From Metabacillus_B sp050107715 (GTDB lineage: Bacteria > Bacillota > Bacilli > Bacillales > Bacillaceae), in the NCBI RefSeq assembly GCF_050107715.1, contig NZ_JBNILN010000010.1:50759-114758 (forward strand): a stretch of 64,000 nt of DNA, written 5' to 3'. Position 1 is the first letter of the stretch, and each line of letters begins with the position of its first letter. Position numbers and translations under genes: made by a program. Shown piece after piece: positions 48,296 to 56,828 of this stretch. The notes under the pieces are model-generated. The model was not told where the DNA came from and searched no databases. It was given only the letters and a program-made list of their open reading frames with translations.

Positions 48296-49728
48296 TGGTA
48301 GTAGGAGAACTTGCGCAGGAGAGAGACGTTCTGATCATTGGAGGTGGACCGGGGGGGTATACGGCTGCAATCAGGGCCGCCCAGCTCGGCAGGGAAGTGA
48401 CCTTAATTGAAAAAGCGGAGCTTGGCGGAATCTGTCTTAACCAAGGGTGTATCCCGTCAAAAGTACTCGCTCATGTATCTTCACAATACCGGGAGCTTTC
48501 GAATCTTGACCGGTTTGGAATCGGCATTTCAGAGCCATCCTTTGATCTGCCGCAGACGATGGAGTTTAAACGTTCCATAATAGCTGACTTAAGAAAAGGT
48601 GTTGAGGCGCTGTGCCGTCAAAATAAAATAGAGCTTGTACAAGGAAAGGCCTCGTTTTTATCCGCTGACCGGATTGGTGTGGAAAATGGAGATGATTTTC
48701 AGGTATTCACATTCCGTTCAGCGGTTATCGCGGCTGGAAGCTCCCCTGCCCGTCACCGGGCTGCCGGACCGGATCATGCGCAGATACTTGATTCAAGGTC
48801 GCTCTATACGCTGGAAACGCTGCCGGAGCACTTGATTATATACGGAAACGATTATATAGCCATCGAAGCGGCTTTCAGCTACAGGTCGCTGGGCTGTGAA
48901 GTCACCCTTCTGCACGAGAAGGAGTTCGCAGGCCTGGATGCCTCCATAGAAAAAGAGCTTACAAGAGTGATGAAAAAAGCCAAAATCAAACGGCTCAAAA
49001 ATAGGCTGCTTGTCCAGGCTGAAAACCGAAACGGAAAACTGGGCGCAGCCTTTAAATCCGAAGACGGAGCTATACAGGAAATAGAAGGCACACACCTTTA
49101 TATGCAGACTGAAATGCAGGGGAATTCCAAAGAGCTTGGCCTGGACCGCCTTGGTATGGATATAGATGCAGACGGTTTTATTAAGGTGGACCATGAATGC
49201 CGTACATCTGTAGAGGGAATCTGGGCGGTTGGCGATATTACCGGCGGAGACCAGCTGGCTGTCAAAGCCATCACCCAGGCAAAAGCGGCCGCCTCTTCCA
49301 TCGCAGGTCTACCGGCTGAGTGGAATGCCGGATTCATGCCGCGGGTAATCCGAAGCCAGCCGCCTGTCGCCTGCAGCGGCATGACGGAAGAGGAAGCGAA
49401 AGCGGCCGGATATCGTGTCCAAACGGGGATTTTTCCGTTCGCAGGAAATGGGTTCGCTGCGATCAGCGGGCAAAAGGACGGCATTGTAAAAGTAATAGCG
49501 GATGCAGATCATGAAGTAATTCTGGGCATTCATCTGATGGGAAGCGGAGCGTCAGAACTGATCAGCACCGGAATGACCGCCTTGGAAATGGCGGGGAGAA
49601 TAGAAGATTTAACGTTCCCGCTCTACCCCCACCCAAGTATGAATGAAGGACTGCTGGAAGCAGTGGAGGATGTTTTGGGTTATGCAATTCACAAAGCTCC
49701 CTCCAAAGTACCTGTCAGACAAAACTAA
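48295..49728 (+). CDS. Dihydrolipoyl dehydrogenase (E3)
   Basis: 477 residues. FAD site IIGGGPGGYTAAIRAAQLG, redox disulfide GGICLNQGCIPSK, NAD-domain (about 185-215, with GNDYIAIEAAFSYRSLG replacing the usual GGGxIGxE), second FAD motif IWAVGDITGG, and catalytic His-Glu in HPSMNEGLLEA. The NAD-binding glycine motif is degenerate (YGNDYIAIEA), worth noting. Reoxidises the lipoamide of E2. Last gene of the operon. Confidence 0.85.
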   Translation: MVVGELAQERDVLIIGGGPGGYTAAIRAAQLGREVTLIEKAELGGICLNQGCIPSKVLAHVSSQYRELSNLDRFGIGISEPSFDLPQTMEFKRSIIADLRKGVEALCRQNKIELVQGKASFLSADRIGVENGDDFQVFTFRSAVIAAGSSPARHRAAGPDHAQILDSRSLYTLETLPEHLIIYGNDYIAIEAAFSYRSLGCEVTLLHEKEFAGLDASIEKELTRVMKKAKIKRLKNRLLVQAENRNGKLGAAFKSEDGAIQEIEGTHLYMQTEMQGNSKELGLDRLGMDIDADGFIKVDHECRTSVEGIWAVGDITGGDQLAVKAITQAKAAASSIAGLPAEWNAGFMPRVIRSQPPVACSGMTEEEAKAAGYRVQTGIFPFAGNGFAAISGQKDGIVKVIADADHEVILGIHLMGSGASELISTGMTALEMAGRIEDLTFPLYPHPSMNEGLLEAVEDVLGYAIHKAPSKVPVRQN

Positions 49729-49740
49729 CTTCAGCTTGTA

Positions 49741-49774
49741 AGACGGACGATGCGAACGCGCGTCCGTCTTTTTG
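49741..49774 (+). terminator. Terminator of the Phe dehydrogenase/2-oxoacid dehydrogenase operon
   Basis: AGACGGACG, loop, CGTCCGTCT then TTTT. It is part of direct repeat 49742-49820. Confidence 0.85.
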
Positions 49775-49820
49775 ATGGCAAAAAGTCCCCGCTCATGCGA
49801 AAATAGGAGATAGATTAAAA
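49742..49820. repeat. 79-bp imperfect direct repeat left of topB
   Basis: Aligns without gaps to 51975-52053 on the other side of topB; shared blocks are GACGGACGATGC, CGTCCGTCTTT, AAAAAG and TGCGAAAATA. Confidence 0.65.
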
Positions 49821-49845
49821 GAGCACAATGAAGGGATGAGCAGGT

Positions 49846-51954
49846 GTGATTGTCATTTTGGCAGAAAAGCCGGATCAGGGAAAGCTGCTCGCTTCTCCTT
49901 TTCCATCCGTTAAAAGAGAGGGCTATATTGAGATTCAGCCCTGCAGCCAGTTTCCGCATGGGGCAAAGGTTACGTGGGCGATCGGCCATTTAGTAGAGCT
50001 GAAGAACCCTGATGAGTATGACCCGTCATGGAAAAAGTGGTCGCTCGCCAGCCTGCCGATCATTCCGGAGCGGTTTGAATACAAGGTAACTAAGGACAAA
50101 GCAAAGCAGTTCAGAGTGGTGAAATCCCTGCTGAAGGAAGCCTCTCAAATCATTATCGGGACGGATGCAGCCAGAGAGGGAGAAAATATTGCCCGTTTGC
50201 TGATTATGATGGCAGGAGCCTCCCGCAAGCCGACAAAGAGGCTTTGGCTTTCATCCTATACTGATCATGCGGTCCGGAAGGGATTTGCAGCTCTTAAAGA
50301 AGGAAAAGAAAGCGAACCGCTATTCTATGAAGCCCAGGCGAGGCAAATAGGCGACTGGCTCGTTGGGATTAATGCAAGCAGACTCTATACGCTGCTCCTC
50401 CAGCAAAAAGGGATCAGAGAGAATTTCAGTGTCGGACGTGTTCAGACTCCAGTTCTGAAATTAATCTATGACCGTCAAAAGGAAATTGAACAGTTCAAAC
50501 CTGAGCCATTCTTTGAGCTGGAGGGTGAATTTACGGTGAAGAATGGAAAATACAATGGGAAAATTCAAAAGAAATTTAAAACAGAAGAGGAAATGCGCAG
50601 GGCGGTAAGTCCGGAGATAACCTCTGAAACAAATCAATATGATGCTAAGGTTAAAGACAGAAAGGTTCAGGAAAAACGGCTGAAGCCTCCGCAGCTGCAT
50701 AGTCTTTCCACCCTTCAGTCCAATTTGAACAGAAGGACGAAAATGAGCCCGACAACTGTGCTGAAAACAGTGCAAAAGCTTTATGAGAAAGGATATGTTT
50801 CTTATCCGAGGACGGACAGCCAGTATATTACAGAAGAGGAATTTACTTATATAAAATCCAACATTAAAGGCTATCAAACTACTTTTTCCATCGACTTTAC
50901 TCCTAAATTCCTTTATCCTTCCAAACGATTTGTAGATGCCGGGAAAGTAAAGGATCACTATGCGATTGTCCCGACAGAAAAACTGGTGACACCCGCAAAG
51001 TTTGCGTCTTTTTCCCCGCAGGAAAAAACCGTTTATGAGGAAATCGTCAAAACTGCCTTAAAGATGTTTATGGAAGACCATGTATATGATGAGACCGTCA
51101 TTACAACATCAATTGGAAAAAACGATTTTTTATCTAAAGGAAGAACGGTTAAGGTGACTGGCTGGAAGGCTCTTGAGGGAAAAGGGGAGAAGAAAGAAGA
51201 GGAGCAGCCTTTGCCGGAGGTAACGTCAGGGGAAGCAGCCCGGGCTGTACTAAACGTAAAAGAAGGCATGACCCAGCCGCCGAAGCCTTATACGCTTGGC
51301 CAGCTCATCACATTAATGAAAACGGCAGGGAAGTATATTGAGGACAAAGAAATGAAGGATGCGCTAAATGCGGCCGAGGGTCTCGGAACGGAGGCAACAA
51401 GAGCGGGCATCATTGACACCCTGCTTCTGAGAGAGTTTATAGAAGTGAATAAAAACAGTGTGTCTGTCACTCAAAAAGGCAGCATTCTCTGCGAAGCAGT
51501 GGATGGAACCCTTCTTTCCAAACCGGAGATGACGGCCAAGTGGGAAACCTTCCTAAAAGGAATTGGGACGGGAGAGAAATCAAAAGATGTGTTCATCGAA
51601 AATGCCGGCAAGCTTTGCTTTGCGCTTATGGAGCAGGCAAAGACGGATGTAGGACGGGTGAATACAGAAGGCCTGGCCGCAGCTGTACAGCATGAAGGGG
51701 CAATCTGCCTTTGTCCTGTCTGTAAAGAAGGGAACATTCTTGACCGGAAATCGTATTACGGCTGCTCCGGCTACATGAAGGGCTGCAAGCAGTCTTTTCA
51801 AAAGAAAATTCTCAATAAAACAATCAGTCCGGCCCAGATTAAGCTGCTGTGCGAAAAAGGGAAGACCAGGAAAATTAAGGGCTTCAAAGGAAAGAAAACG
51901 TTTGATGCTTATCTCGTTCTAAAGAACGGGAAGATTGAATTTTCTTTCAGCTAG
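49846..51954 (+). CDS. topB: DNA topoisomerase III
   Basis: 702 residues, type IA topoisomerase. Toprim domain (VILAEKPDQGKLLA...IIIGTDAAREGENIARLL, acidic triad), gate domain, active-site Tyr in GYVSYPRTDSQYIT (about 320), and a C-terminal four-Cys zinc finger region (CLCPVCKEGNILDRKSYYGCSGYMKGC). GTG start. It decatenates DNA and resolves recombination intermediates. The N-terminus diverges noticeably from B. subtilis TopB (PHGAKVTWAIGHLVELKNPDEYD), so it may be an extra, horizontally moving copy; it is bracketed by direct repeats. Confidence 0.9.
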   Translation: MIVILAEKPDQGKLLASPFPSVKREGYIEIQPCSQFPHGAKVTWAIGHLVELKNPDEYDPSWKKWSLASLPIIPERFEYKVTKDKAKQFRVVKSLLKEASQIIIGTDAAREGENIARLLIMMAGASRKPTKRLWLSSYTDHAVRKGFAALKEGKESEPLFYEAQARQIGDWLVGINASRLYTLLLQQKGIRENFSVGRVQTPVLKLIYDRQKEIEQFKPEPFFELEGEFTVKNGKYNGKIQKKFKTEEEMRRAVSPEITSETNQYDAKVKDRKVQEKRLKPPQLHSLSTLQSNLNRRTKMSPTTVLKTVQKLYEKGYVSYPRTDSQYITEEEFTYIKSNIKGYQTTFSIDFTPKFLYPSKRFVDAGKVKDHYAIVPTEKLVTPAKFASFSPQEKTVYEEIVKTALKMFMEDHVYDETVITTSIGKNDFLSKGRTVKVTGWKALEGKGEKKEEEQPLPEVTSGEAARAVLNVKEGMTQPPKPYTLGQLITLMKTAGKYIEDKEMKDALNAAEGLGTEATRAGIIDTLLLREFIEVNKNSVSVTQKGSILCEAVDGTLLSKPEMTAKWETFLKGIGTGEKSKDVFIENAGKLCFALMEQAKTDVGRVNTEGLAAAVQHEGAICLCPVCKEGNILDRKSYYGCSGYMKGCKQSFQKKILNKTISPAQIKLLCEKGKTRKIKGFKGKKTFDAYLVLKNGKIEFSFS

Positions 51955-51974
51955 TTCTGCTTTTATTAAGGGGG

Positions 51975-52053
51975 GACGGACGATGCTCCGGCACGTCCGT
52001 CTTTCTATTGGTAAAAAGGTCCGTAACGTGCGAAAATATAAAAGAATATAAAA
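51975..52053. repeat. 79-bp imperfect direct repeat right of topB
   Basis: Partner of 49742-49820. Its first 33 bases form the topB terminator (GACGGACG / CGTCCGTC, then TTTCT). Confidence 0.65.
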
Positions 52054-52225
52054 CTGCTGTTAATAGACGGAATATTTTGAGATAATAACAGGACTAAAGA
52101 ACGGATTATATGGTTGTAATTCCCACTGCTCGCATAGAGTTTTTTAGACAAATTTTGCAGGGTTTTGCAAAGTAAGCTTCGAATATAGTAGCTAATTAAG
52201 CCGCATCTCTTATTAGGAGGAAAAT

Positions 52226-53188
52226 ATGGATTATTTGGAGACAATTCACCCTCAGCTTGGAAGAGTCGTAGAAAACATTGAAAAAGTGATGGCAGGGAAG
52301 CGGGAAGCGGCTGTTTTATGTTTGACGGCCCTGTTGGCAAAAGGCCATGTGCTTCTTGAGGACGTGCCTGGGGTCGGAAAAACGATGATGGTCCGATCTC
52401 TGGCAAAGTCTGTTGGAGCGGATTTTAAACGCATTCAGTTTACGCCGGATTTACTGCCTTCAGATGTAACGGGCATCTCTATATATAATCCTCAAAAGAT
52501 GGAATTTGAATACCGCCCCGGTCCGATTATGGGCAACATTGTTCTTGCGGACGAAATCAACCGCACCTCGCCAAAAACGCAATCTTCGCTGCTGGAAGGA
52601 ATGGAGGAAGGGAACGTTACGATTGACGGGGAAACGATGCCCCTTGGAAGACCTTTCTTCGTTCTGGCTACCCAGAATCCGATTGAGTATGAAGGGACCT
52701 ATCCGCTCCCGGAGGCGCAGCTGGACCGTTTCCTGTTCAAAATTAAAATGGGCTATCCTACTCAGGCGGAGGAACTGCTTGTCTTGAACCGGGCTGACGG
52801 AGATGTGCCAATTTCCACGATTGAGCCGGTGATTTCAAGAGAGGAGCTCTTAAGCCTTCAGGATGAGATGGAAAGCGTGTATATTGATGAGACTGTGAAG
52901 CGCTACATTATAGATTTAGTGACGAAAACCCGCAAGCATCCATCCGTCTATCTCGGTGCAAGCCCGAGGGGATCAGTAGCCCTCATGAAAGCGTCCAAGG
53001 CATTTGCGTTCCTCTCCGGACGTGACTACGTTATTCCGGATGATGTTCAGTATCTGGCTCCGTTTGCGCTTCCGCACCGTATGATCTTAAAGTCGGAAGC
53101 CCGCTATGATGGGCACACGGCTGCTGACCTTGTAGAGGAAATCATCAGCCGGACACCTGTGCCTGTGAAGAGGTCCATGACCCCTTGA
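52226..53188 (+). CDS. MoxR-type AAA+ ATPase
   Basis: 320 residues. Walker A EDVPGVGKTMMVRSLA, Walker B VLADEINRTSPKTQSSLLEGMEE, sensor FVLATQNPIEYEGTYPLPEAQLDRF and arginine-finger helix. MoxR ATPases act as chaperones for neighbouring DUF58 (vWA-like) proteins, and the next gene is one. Strong TTAGGAGGAAAA binding site. First gene of a three-gene overlapping operon like B. subtilis yeaC-yeaD-yebA, which lies just upstream of guaA there too. Confidence 0.92.
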   Translation: MDYLETIHPQLGRVVENIEKVMAGKREAAVLCLTALLAKGHVLLEDVPGVGKTMMVRSLAKSVGADFKRIQFTPDLLPSDVTGISIYNPQKMEFEYRPGPIMGNIVLADEINRTSPKTQSSLLEGMEEGNVTIDGETMPLGRPFFVLATQNPIEYEGTYPLPEAQLDRFLFKIKMGYPTQAEELLVLNRADGDVPISTIEPVISREELLSLQDEMESVYIDETVKRYIIDLVTKTRKHPSVYLGASPRGSVALMKASKAFAFLSGRDYVIPDDVQYLAPFALPHRMILKSEARYDGHTAADLVEEIISRTPVPVKRSMTP

Positions 53189-54402
53189 TGGAGATGCTGA
53201 GAAATCTAAAGTTGATCTGGAAATTAATCCTTTTGCTTTTATTAACGGCTTTAGCCTTCTGCTATGCAATGTTCCAAGGAGGATTCGTCAGCTGGTTTCT
53301 CTTTTTTTCATTCCTTCCGTTCGCTGTTTACTCCATCCTGCTGGCAATCTATCCGCTGCAAACGTTTGAGGCATCAAGAGAGATCAGTCAGGATCAGTTT
53401 TCAGCCGGCGATGTTCTCAAAGCGAGAGTGACACTGCAAAGATCCTTTCCATTTCCATTTATCTATTTAATTGCAGAAGAATGCCTGCCTCCCGGACTTA
53501 AGCAGACTCAGGATGACATTCCGGCGAGAAAATGGTTCTATCTGGGCTTAAGCCGGAAAGCTGTATTCTCTTACACCGTGCAGTCGATGAAGCGGGGGGA
53601 GCATGAGTTTTCCCAGATCCGGATTAAAACCGGGGACCTTCTCGGTTTGTTTGAGAAAGAAGCCAGAATTGAGACGAAAGAGACGATTATCGTGTATCCT
53701 TCCACGTTCTCTATGTCCTACAAGCATTCGAGGCCGCAGTACGAGCAGGGGGCAAGCGCCGTTACCCAGCGCTACATGAAAGATACTTCCATGGCATCGG
53801 GAATACGTGACTATCAGCCTGGCGACCGGATGGCATGGATTGACTGGAAAGCGACAGCGAAGAGAGATTCGTTTATGACGAAAGAATTTGAACAGACGCG
53901 CACCCATGATGCGGTGATTATCATGGACCAGCAGGATTCAGAAGCATTTGAGGCGATGATAACCTTCACTGCTTCACTTTCCAAAGCGATTATTAAAGAA
54001 GGGTCTCCTCTTGGTTTTATTCTGCTTGGCTCTACTTTGGACACTACGGCCGCATTGCCTGGGGGAAGGCAGCTTCAGACTATTTTCAGTAAGCTTGCAC
54101 GGGTGAAGCCCGAGCCCAGCCAAAGCGCTTTTTCTTTATGGGAGGAGAGGATGGCGAGCCGCGGAGGCTACAGTTCGTCCAATTTGTTCATTGTATCCGT
54201 GCTTTCTCTTGAACTTGTCAGGAAGCTTGAGTACCGGGCCGGATATAGTGAATTAAAGCTCTATTTTGTCCGCAAGGACCGCGATCGCCCGACTCAAGAG
54301 GAAGAGGTATTGCTCGACCGCCTGAACAAGAGAGGGATTGTTTCTGAATTCGTATCAGAGGGGAGCTTTACCCGGACTTTAAAAGAGGTGAAAATCCTGT
54401 GA
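53188..54402 (+). CDS. DUF58 domain membrane protein
   Basis: About 404 residues. Two N-terminal membrane helices (about 10-55) and a cytoplasmic or extracytoplasmic DUF58 domain with the hallmark GIRDYQPGDRMAWIDWKATAKRDSFMTKEFEQTRTHDAVIIMDQQ (about 210-255). It overlaps moxR (TGATG) and the transglutaminase gene. Function unknown; MoxR-DUF58-transglutaminase trios are conserved in Firmicutes and probably act at the cell envelope. B. subtilis YeaD homologue by context. Confidence 0.88.
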   Translation: MEMLRNLKLIWKLILLLLLTALAFCYAMFQGGFVSWFLFFSFLPFAVYSILLAIYPLQTFEASREISQDQFSAGDVLKARVTLQRSFPFPFIYLIAEECLPPGLKQTQDDIPARKWFYLGLSRKAVFSYTVQSMKRGEHEFSQIRIKTGDLLGLFEKEARIETKETIIVYPSTFSMSYKHSRPQYEQGASAVTQRYMKDTSMASGIRDYQPGDRMAWIDWKATAKRDSFMTKEFEQTRTHDAVIIMDQQDSEAFEAMITFTASLSKAIIKEGSPLGFILLGSTLDTTAALPGGRQLQTIFSKLARVKPEPSQSAFSLWEERMASRGGYSSSNLFIVSVLSLELVRKLEYRAGYSELKLYFVRKDRDRPTQEEEVLLDRLNKRGIVSEFVSEGSFTRTLKEVKIL

Positions 54403-56594
54403 AAATTTTTGATGCTCCAAAAGGGGATTTCCTATCCAATGCGGCAGCTCTTCTTTATTATGTGTTTGCTTTCTTTTTGCTTTGGGAATGGCTTGCTCCG
54501 CTGAATGTCTACACAGATACCGCTTCCACCGGAATTTTTGTCTCGTTTATCGCACTTAACTTCATTTTGACTTACTTGCGAGTAAACTGGCTGATCTCCC
54601 TGGTGCTCCAGCTTGTTTTCGTCTTCATTGCACTGGGGCGTCTCTTTTACGAAGGGCAGCCGATGCTGGAGGGATTCCGCAGCTTCGCAGAGGAGTTTGT
54701 TTACAACATCAGCCTTATTCCGGCATCCTCTTGGATGGAAATGACTTCAGCATTCAGGACGTTTTTATTTTTTGTTCTGCTCTCCCTTCTTGTTTACCTG
54801 CTGCATTACTGGATCATTGTCCAAAAACGCATCCTATTCTTTTTTGTAATGACGCTTGTGTATGTCACCATCCTGGATACGTTTACAGAGTATGATGCCG
54901 CTCTCCCGGTTATCCGCATCGTCATTGCAGGGTTTTTCCTGCTCGGCATGCTCAATTTTGACCGGCTCACGGGGGTGGAAAAACTTAAGGTAAAAAGGTA
55001 TACCCGTCTGAAGTGGACAGTCACACTTCTCGTGTTTGTGGCAGCATCGATTTTCGCCGGAGTGGCGGCTCCGAAAGCAGCGCCGCAATGGGAGGATCCG
55101 GTGCCGTTCCTGACAGCTTATGGACCGCTTGAAGGGCTGAACGGTTCAGGAATGAAAAAAATCGGCTATGGCACGAATGATCAGAGCCTTGGCGGAGCTT
55201 TTGTGCAGGATGATACACCGGTTTTTACTGCTGAAGCTATGAAGCGCCATTATTGGAGAGTCGAAACGAAGGATGTTTATACCGGGAAAGGCTGGGAGAC
55301 TTCCCAGCAGGAAAATGAGCTGGAAATGACAGAGAAAAATGATATCGGCATCAGCTGGTACGAGGACGGGGCGGAAACAGAATTTCTTTCGGCTGCAGTG
55401 AAAATCGAAGGGGATTACAAATACAATCATGTCATCTATCCGCTTGGATTCAGCGAATACTTTTCCGAAGAAGCGGAAGGCCTTCTTATTAATATGAACA
55501 ATGAACGAATCACGCCTTCCGGAATTCCCCAAGGGGAAAAAGTAACTGAGTATGAAATGAATTATGAGTATCCGAGCTATGACATTGATTCTCTCACCTC
55601 AATCAAAGGAACGGAAGAGGTCTCTCCGGACATGCTTGCAAGGTATACGCAGCTGCCTGAGATTCCTGACCGGGTCCGTGAGTTATCCAGAAGTCTGACC
55701 GAAGATTATGACAATCTGTATGATAAGACAAAAGCCATTGAAGAATACCTGACCGGTCCTGATTTCACATATAATACTCAGGATGTCGGAGTGCCGGGTG
55801 AGAATCAGGACTATGTCGACCAGTTTTTATTTGAAACAATGCAGGGATACTGCGATAACTTTTCAACCTCTATGACCGTTCTCCTGAGAGCCTCCGGCAT
55901 ACCTGCCAGATGGGTAAAGGGATATACGGAAGGGGAATACCAAAACACCAGCTCGGAAACCTCAGCAAGAACGTATCAAGTAACCAACAACAACGCCCAT
56001 TCATGGGTTGAGGTATACTTTCCGGGTGCTGGATGGGTCACCTTTGAGCCGACACAGGGCTTTACGAACCCATACAGCTTTACAAGGAACACTGAAACGG
56101 AAACTCCGGAAGAGCCTGCTCCAGAGACGCCGGAAGAGCAGCCCGAGCAGCCGGAAAGACCGGATCAGCAGCCTGAACAAGAGGAAGCAGCCTCTTCCAA
56201 ACAAACGTTTAATTGGAATTTCTCTATCGGCAGTCCGGGCTTTTACACAGTAGTCGCCCTAACCCTTTTTATTGCTGCCGTGATCTATTTTACGAGAAGA
56301 AAATGGATGATGCTTCTCGTCCTGGCAAAGTATAAAAACCGCAGGGACGAGGAGGCCTTTTTCTCCGCCTACCCAGCTTTATTGAAGCAGCTTCACCGCA
56401 TCGGCTATGAGCGGAAGGAAGGCCAGACCTTAAGGGAATTTGCAAAAACGGTAGATTATACCTTCAGCTCACGGGATATGCTTCACCTTACAAACAGCTA
56501 TGAGAAAGCCTTGTACAAAAGAGATGATGCAAAGGCTGAGTGGAACAAAGTGGCGGAATTATGGGAAAATTTAATAAAAAGAACATCATCTTGA
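54399..56594 (+). CDS. Transglutaminase-like membrane protein (TgpA/YebA type)
   Basis: 731 residues, GTG start overlapping the previous stop. Six or seven N-terminal membrane helices (to about 225), a large extracellular part with the transglutaminase-core: Cys in MQGYCDNFSTSMTVLLRASGIPARWVKGY (about 488), His in NNAHSWVEVYFPGAGW, and FEPT where other members have FDPT. A Pro/Glu-rich linker (EEPAPETPEEQPEQPERPDQQPEQEE) precedes a further membrane helix (about 612-630) and a cytoplasmic DUF4129-like tail. Probable envelope cysteine protease/transglutaminase. Confidence 0.88.
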   Translation: MKIFDAPKGDFLSNAAALLYYVFAFFLLWEWLAPLNVYTDTASTGIFVSFIALNFILTYLRVNWLISLVLQLVFVFIALGRLFYEGQPMLEGFRSFAEEFVYNISLIPASSWMEMTSAFRTFLFFVLLSLLVYLLHYWIIVQKRILFFFVMTLVYVTILDTFTEYDAALPVIRIVIAGFFLLGMLNFDRLTGVEKLKVKRYTRLKWTVTLLVFVAASIFAGVAAPKAAPQWEDPVPFLTAYGPLEGLNGSGMKKIGYGTNDQSLGGAFVQDDTPVFTAEAMKRHYWRVETKDVYTGKGWETSQQENELEMTEKNDIGISWYEDGAETEFLSAAVKIEGDYKYNHVIYPLGFSEYFSEEAEGLLINMNNERITPSGIPQGEKVTEYEMNYEYPSYDIDSLTSIKGTEEVSPDMLARYTQLPEIPDRVRELSRSLTEDYDNLYDKTKAIEEYLTGPDFTYNTQDVGVPGENQDYVDQFLFETMQGYCDNFSTSMTVLLRASGIPARWVKGYTEGEYQNTSSETSARTYQVTNNNAHSWVEVYFPGAGWVTFEPTQGFTNPYSFTRNTETETPEEPAPETPEEQPEQPERPDQQPEQEEAASSKQTFNWNFSIGSPGFYTVVALTLFIAAVIYFTRRKWMMLLVLAKYKNRRDEEAFFSAYPALLKQLHRIGYERKEGQTLREFAKTVDYTFSSRDMLHLTNSYEKALYKRDDAKAEWNKVAELWENLIKRTSS

Positions 56595-56641
56595 CCATAT
56601 GGGGTCTGATTGTTAGAATGGTGAAAATTAAACGAATAGTT

Positions 56642-56712
56642 CCTTCATATATCCTCGATAATATGGTTCGAGAGTCTCTACCGGATTACCTTAAATGATC
56701 TGACTATGAAGG
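56642..56712 (+). ncRNA. Purine riboswitch aptamer (guanine type) before guaA
   Basis: P1 is a perfect 8-bp stem CCTTCATA / TATGAAGG. P2/P3 loops hold the conserved ATATGG and CTCTACC and CCTTAAAT segments. The ligand-determining base, in GACTATG, is C, which pairs with guanine (adenine switches have T). Confidence 0.95.
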
Positions 56713-56789
56713 CAGGATACAGAGCAAGCAAAGCTGGAATTCTGCCTTCTTATATTTTTATATGAAGGCTGTTCCGGCTTTTTTATTTT
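56713..56789 (+). terminator. Expression platform and terminator of the guaA riboswitch
   Basis: Terminator stem AAAGCTGGAA..GCCTTC / GAAGGC..TTCCGGCTTT (56730-56781) followed by TTTATTTT. The competing antiterminator is GAAGGCAG (56708-56715) with CTGCCTTC (56742-56749), and its left arm overlaps the 3' strand of P1. Guanine binding should free the terminator, an OFF switch. Confidence 0.85.
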
Positions 56790-56828
56790 CCGCAATCTAT
56801 TCAACTATTTGAAAGAAGAGGTGCCGCA

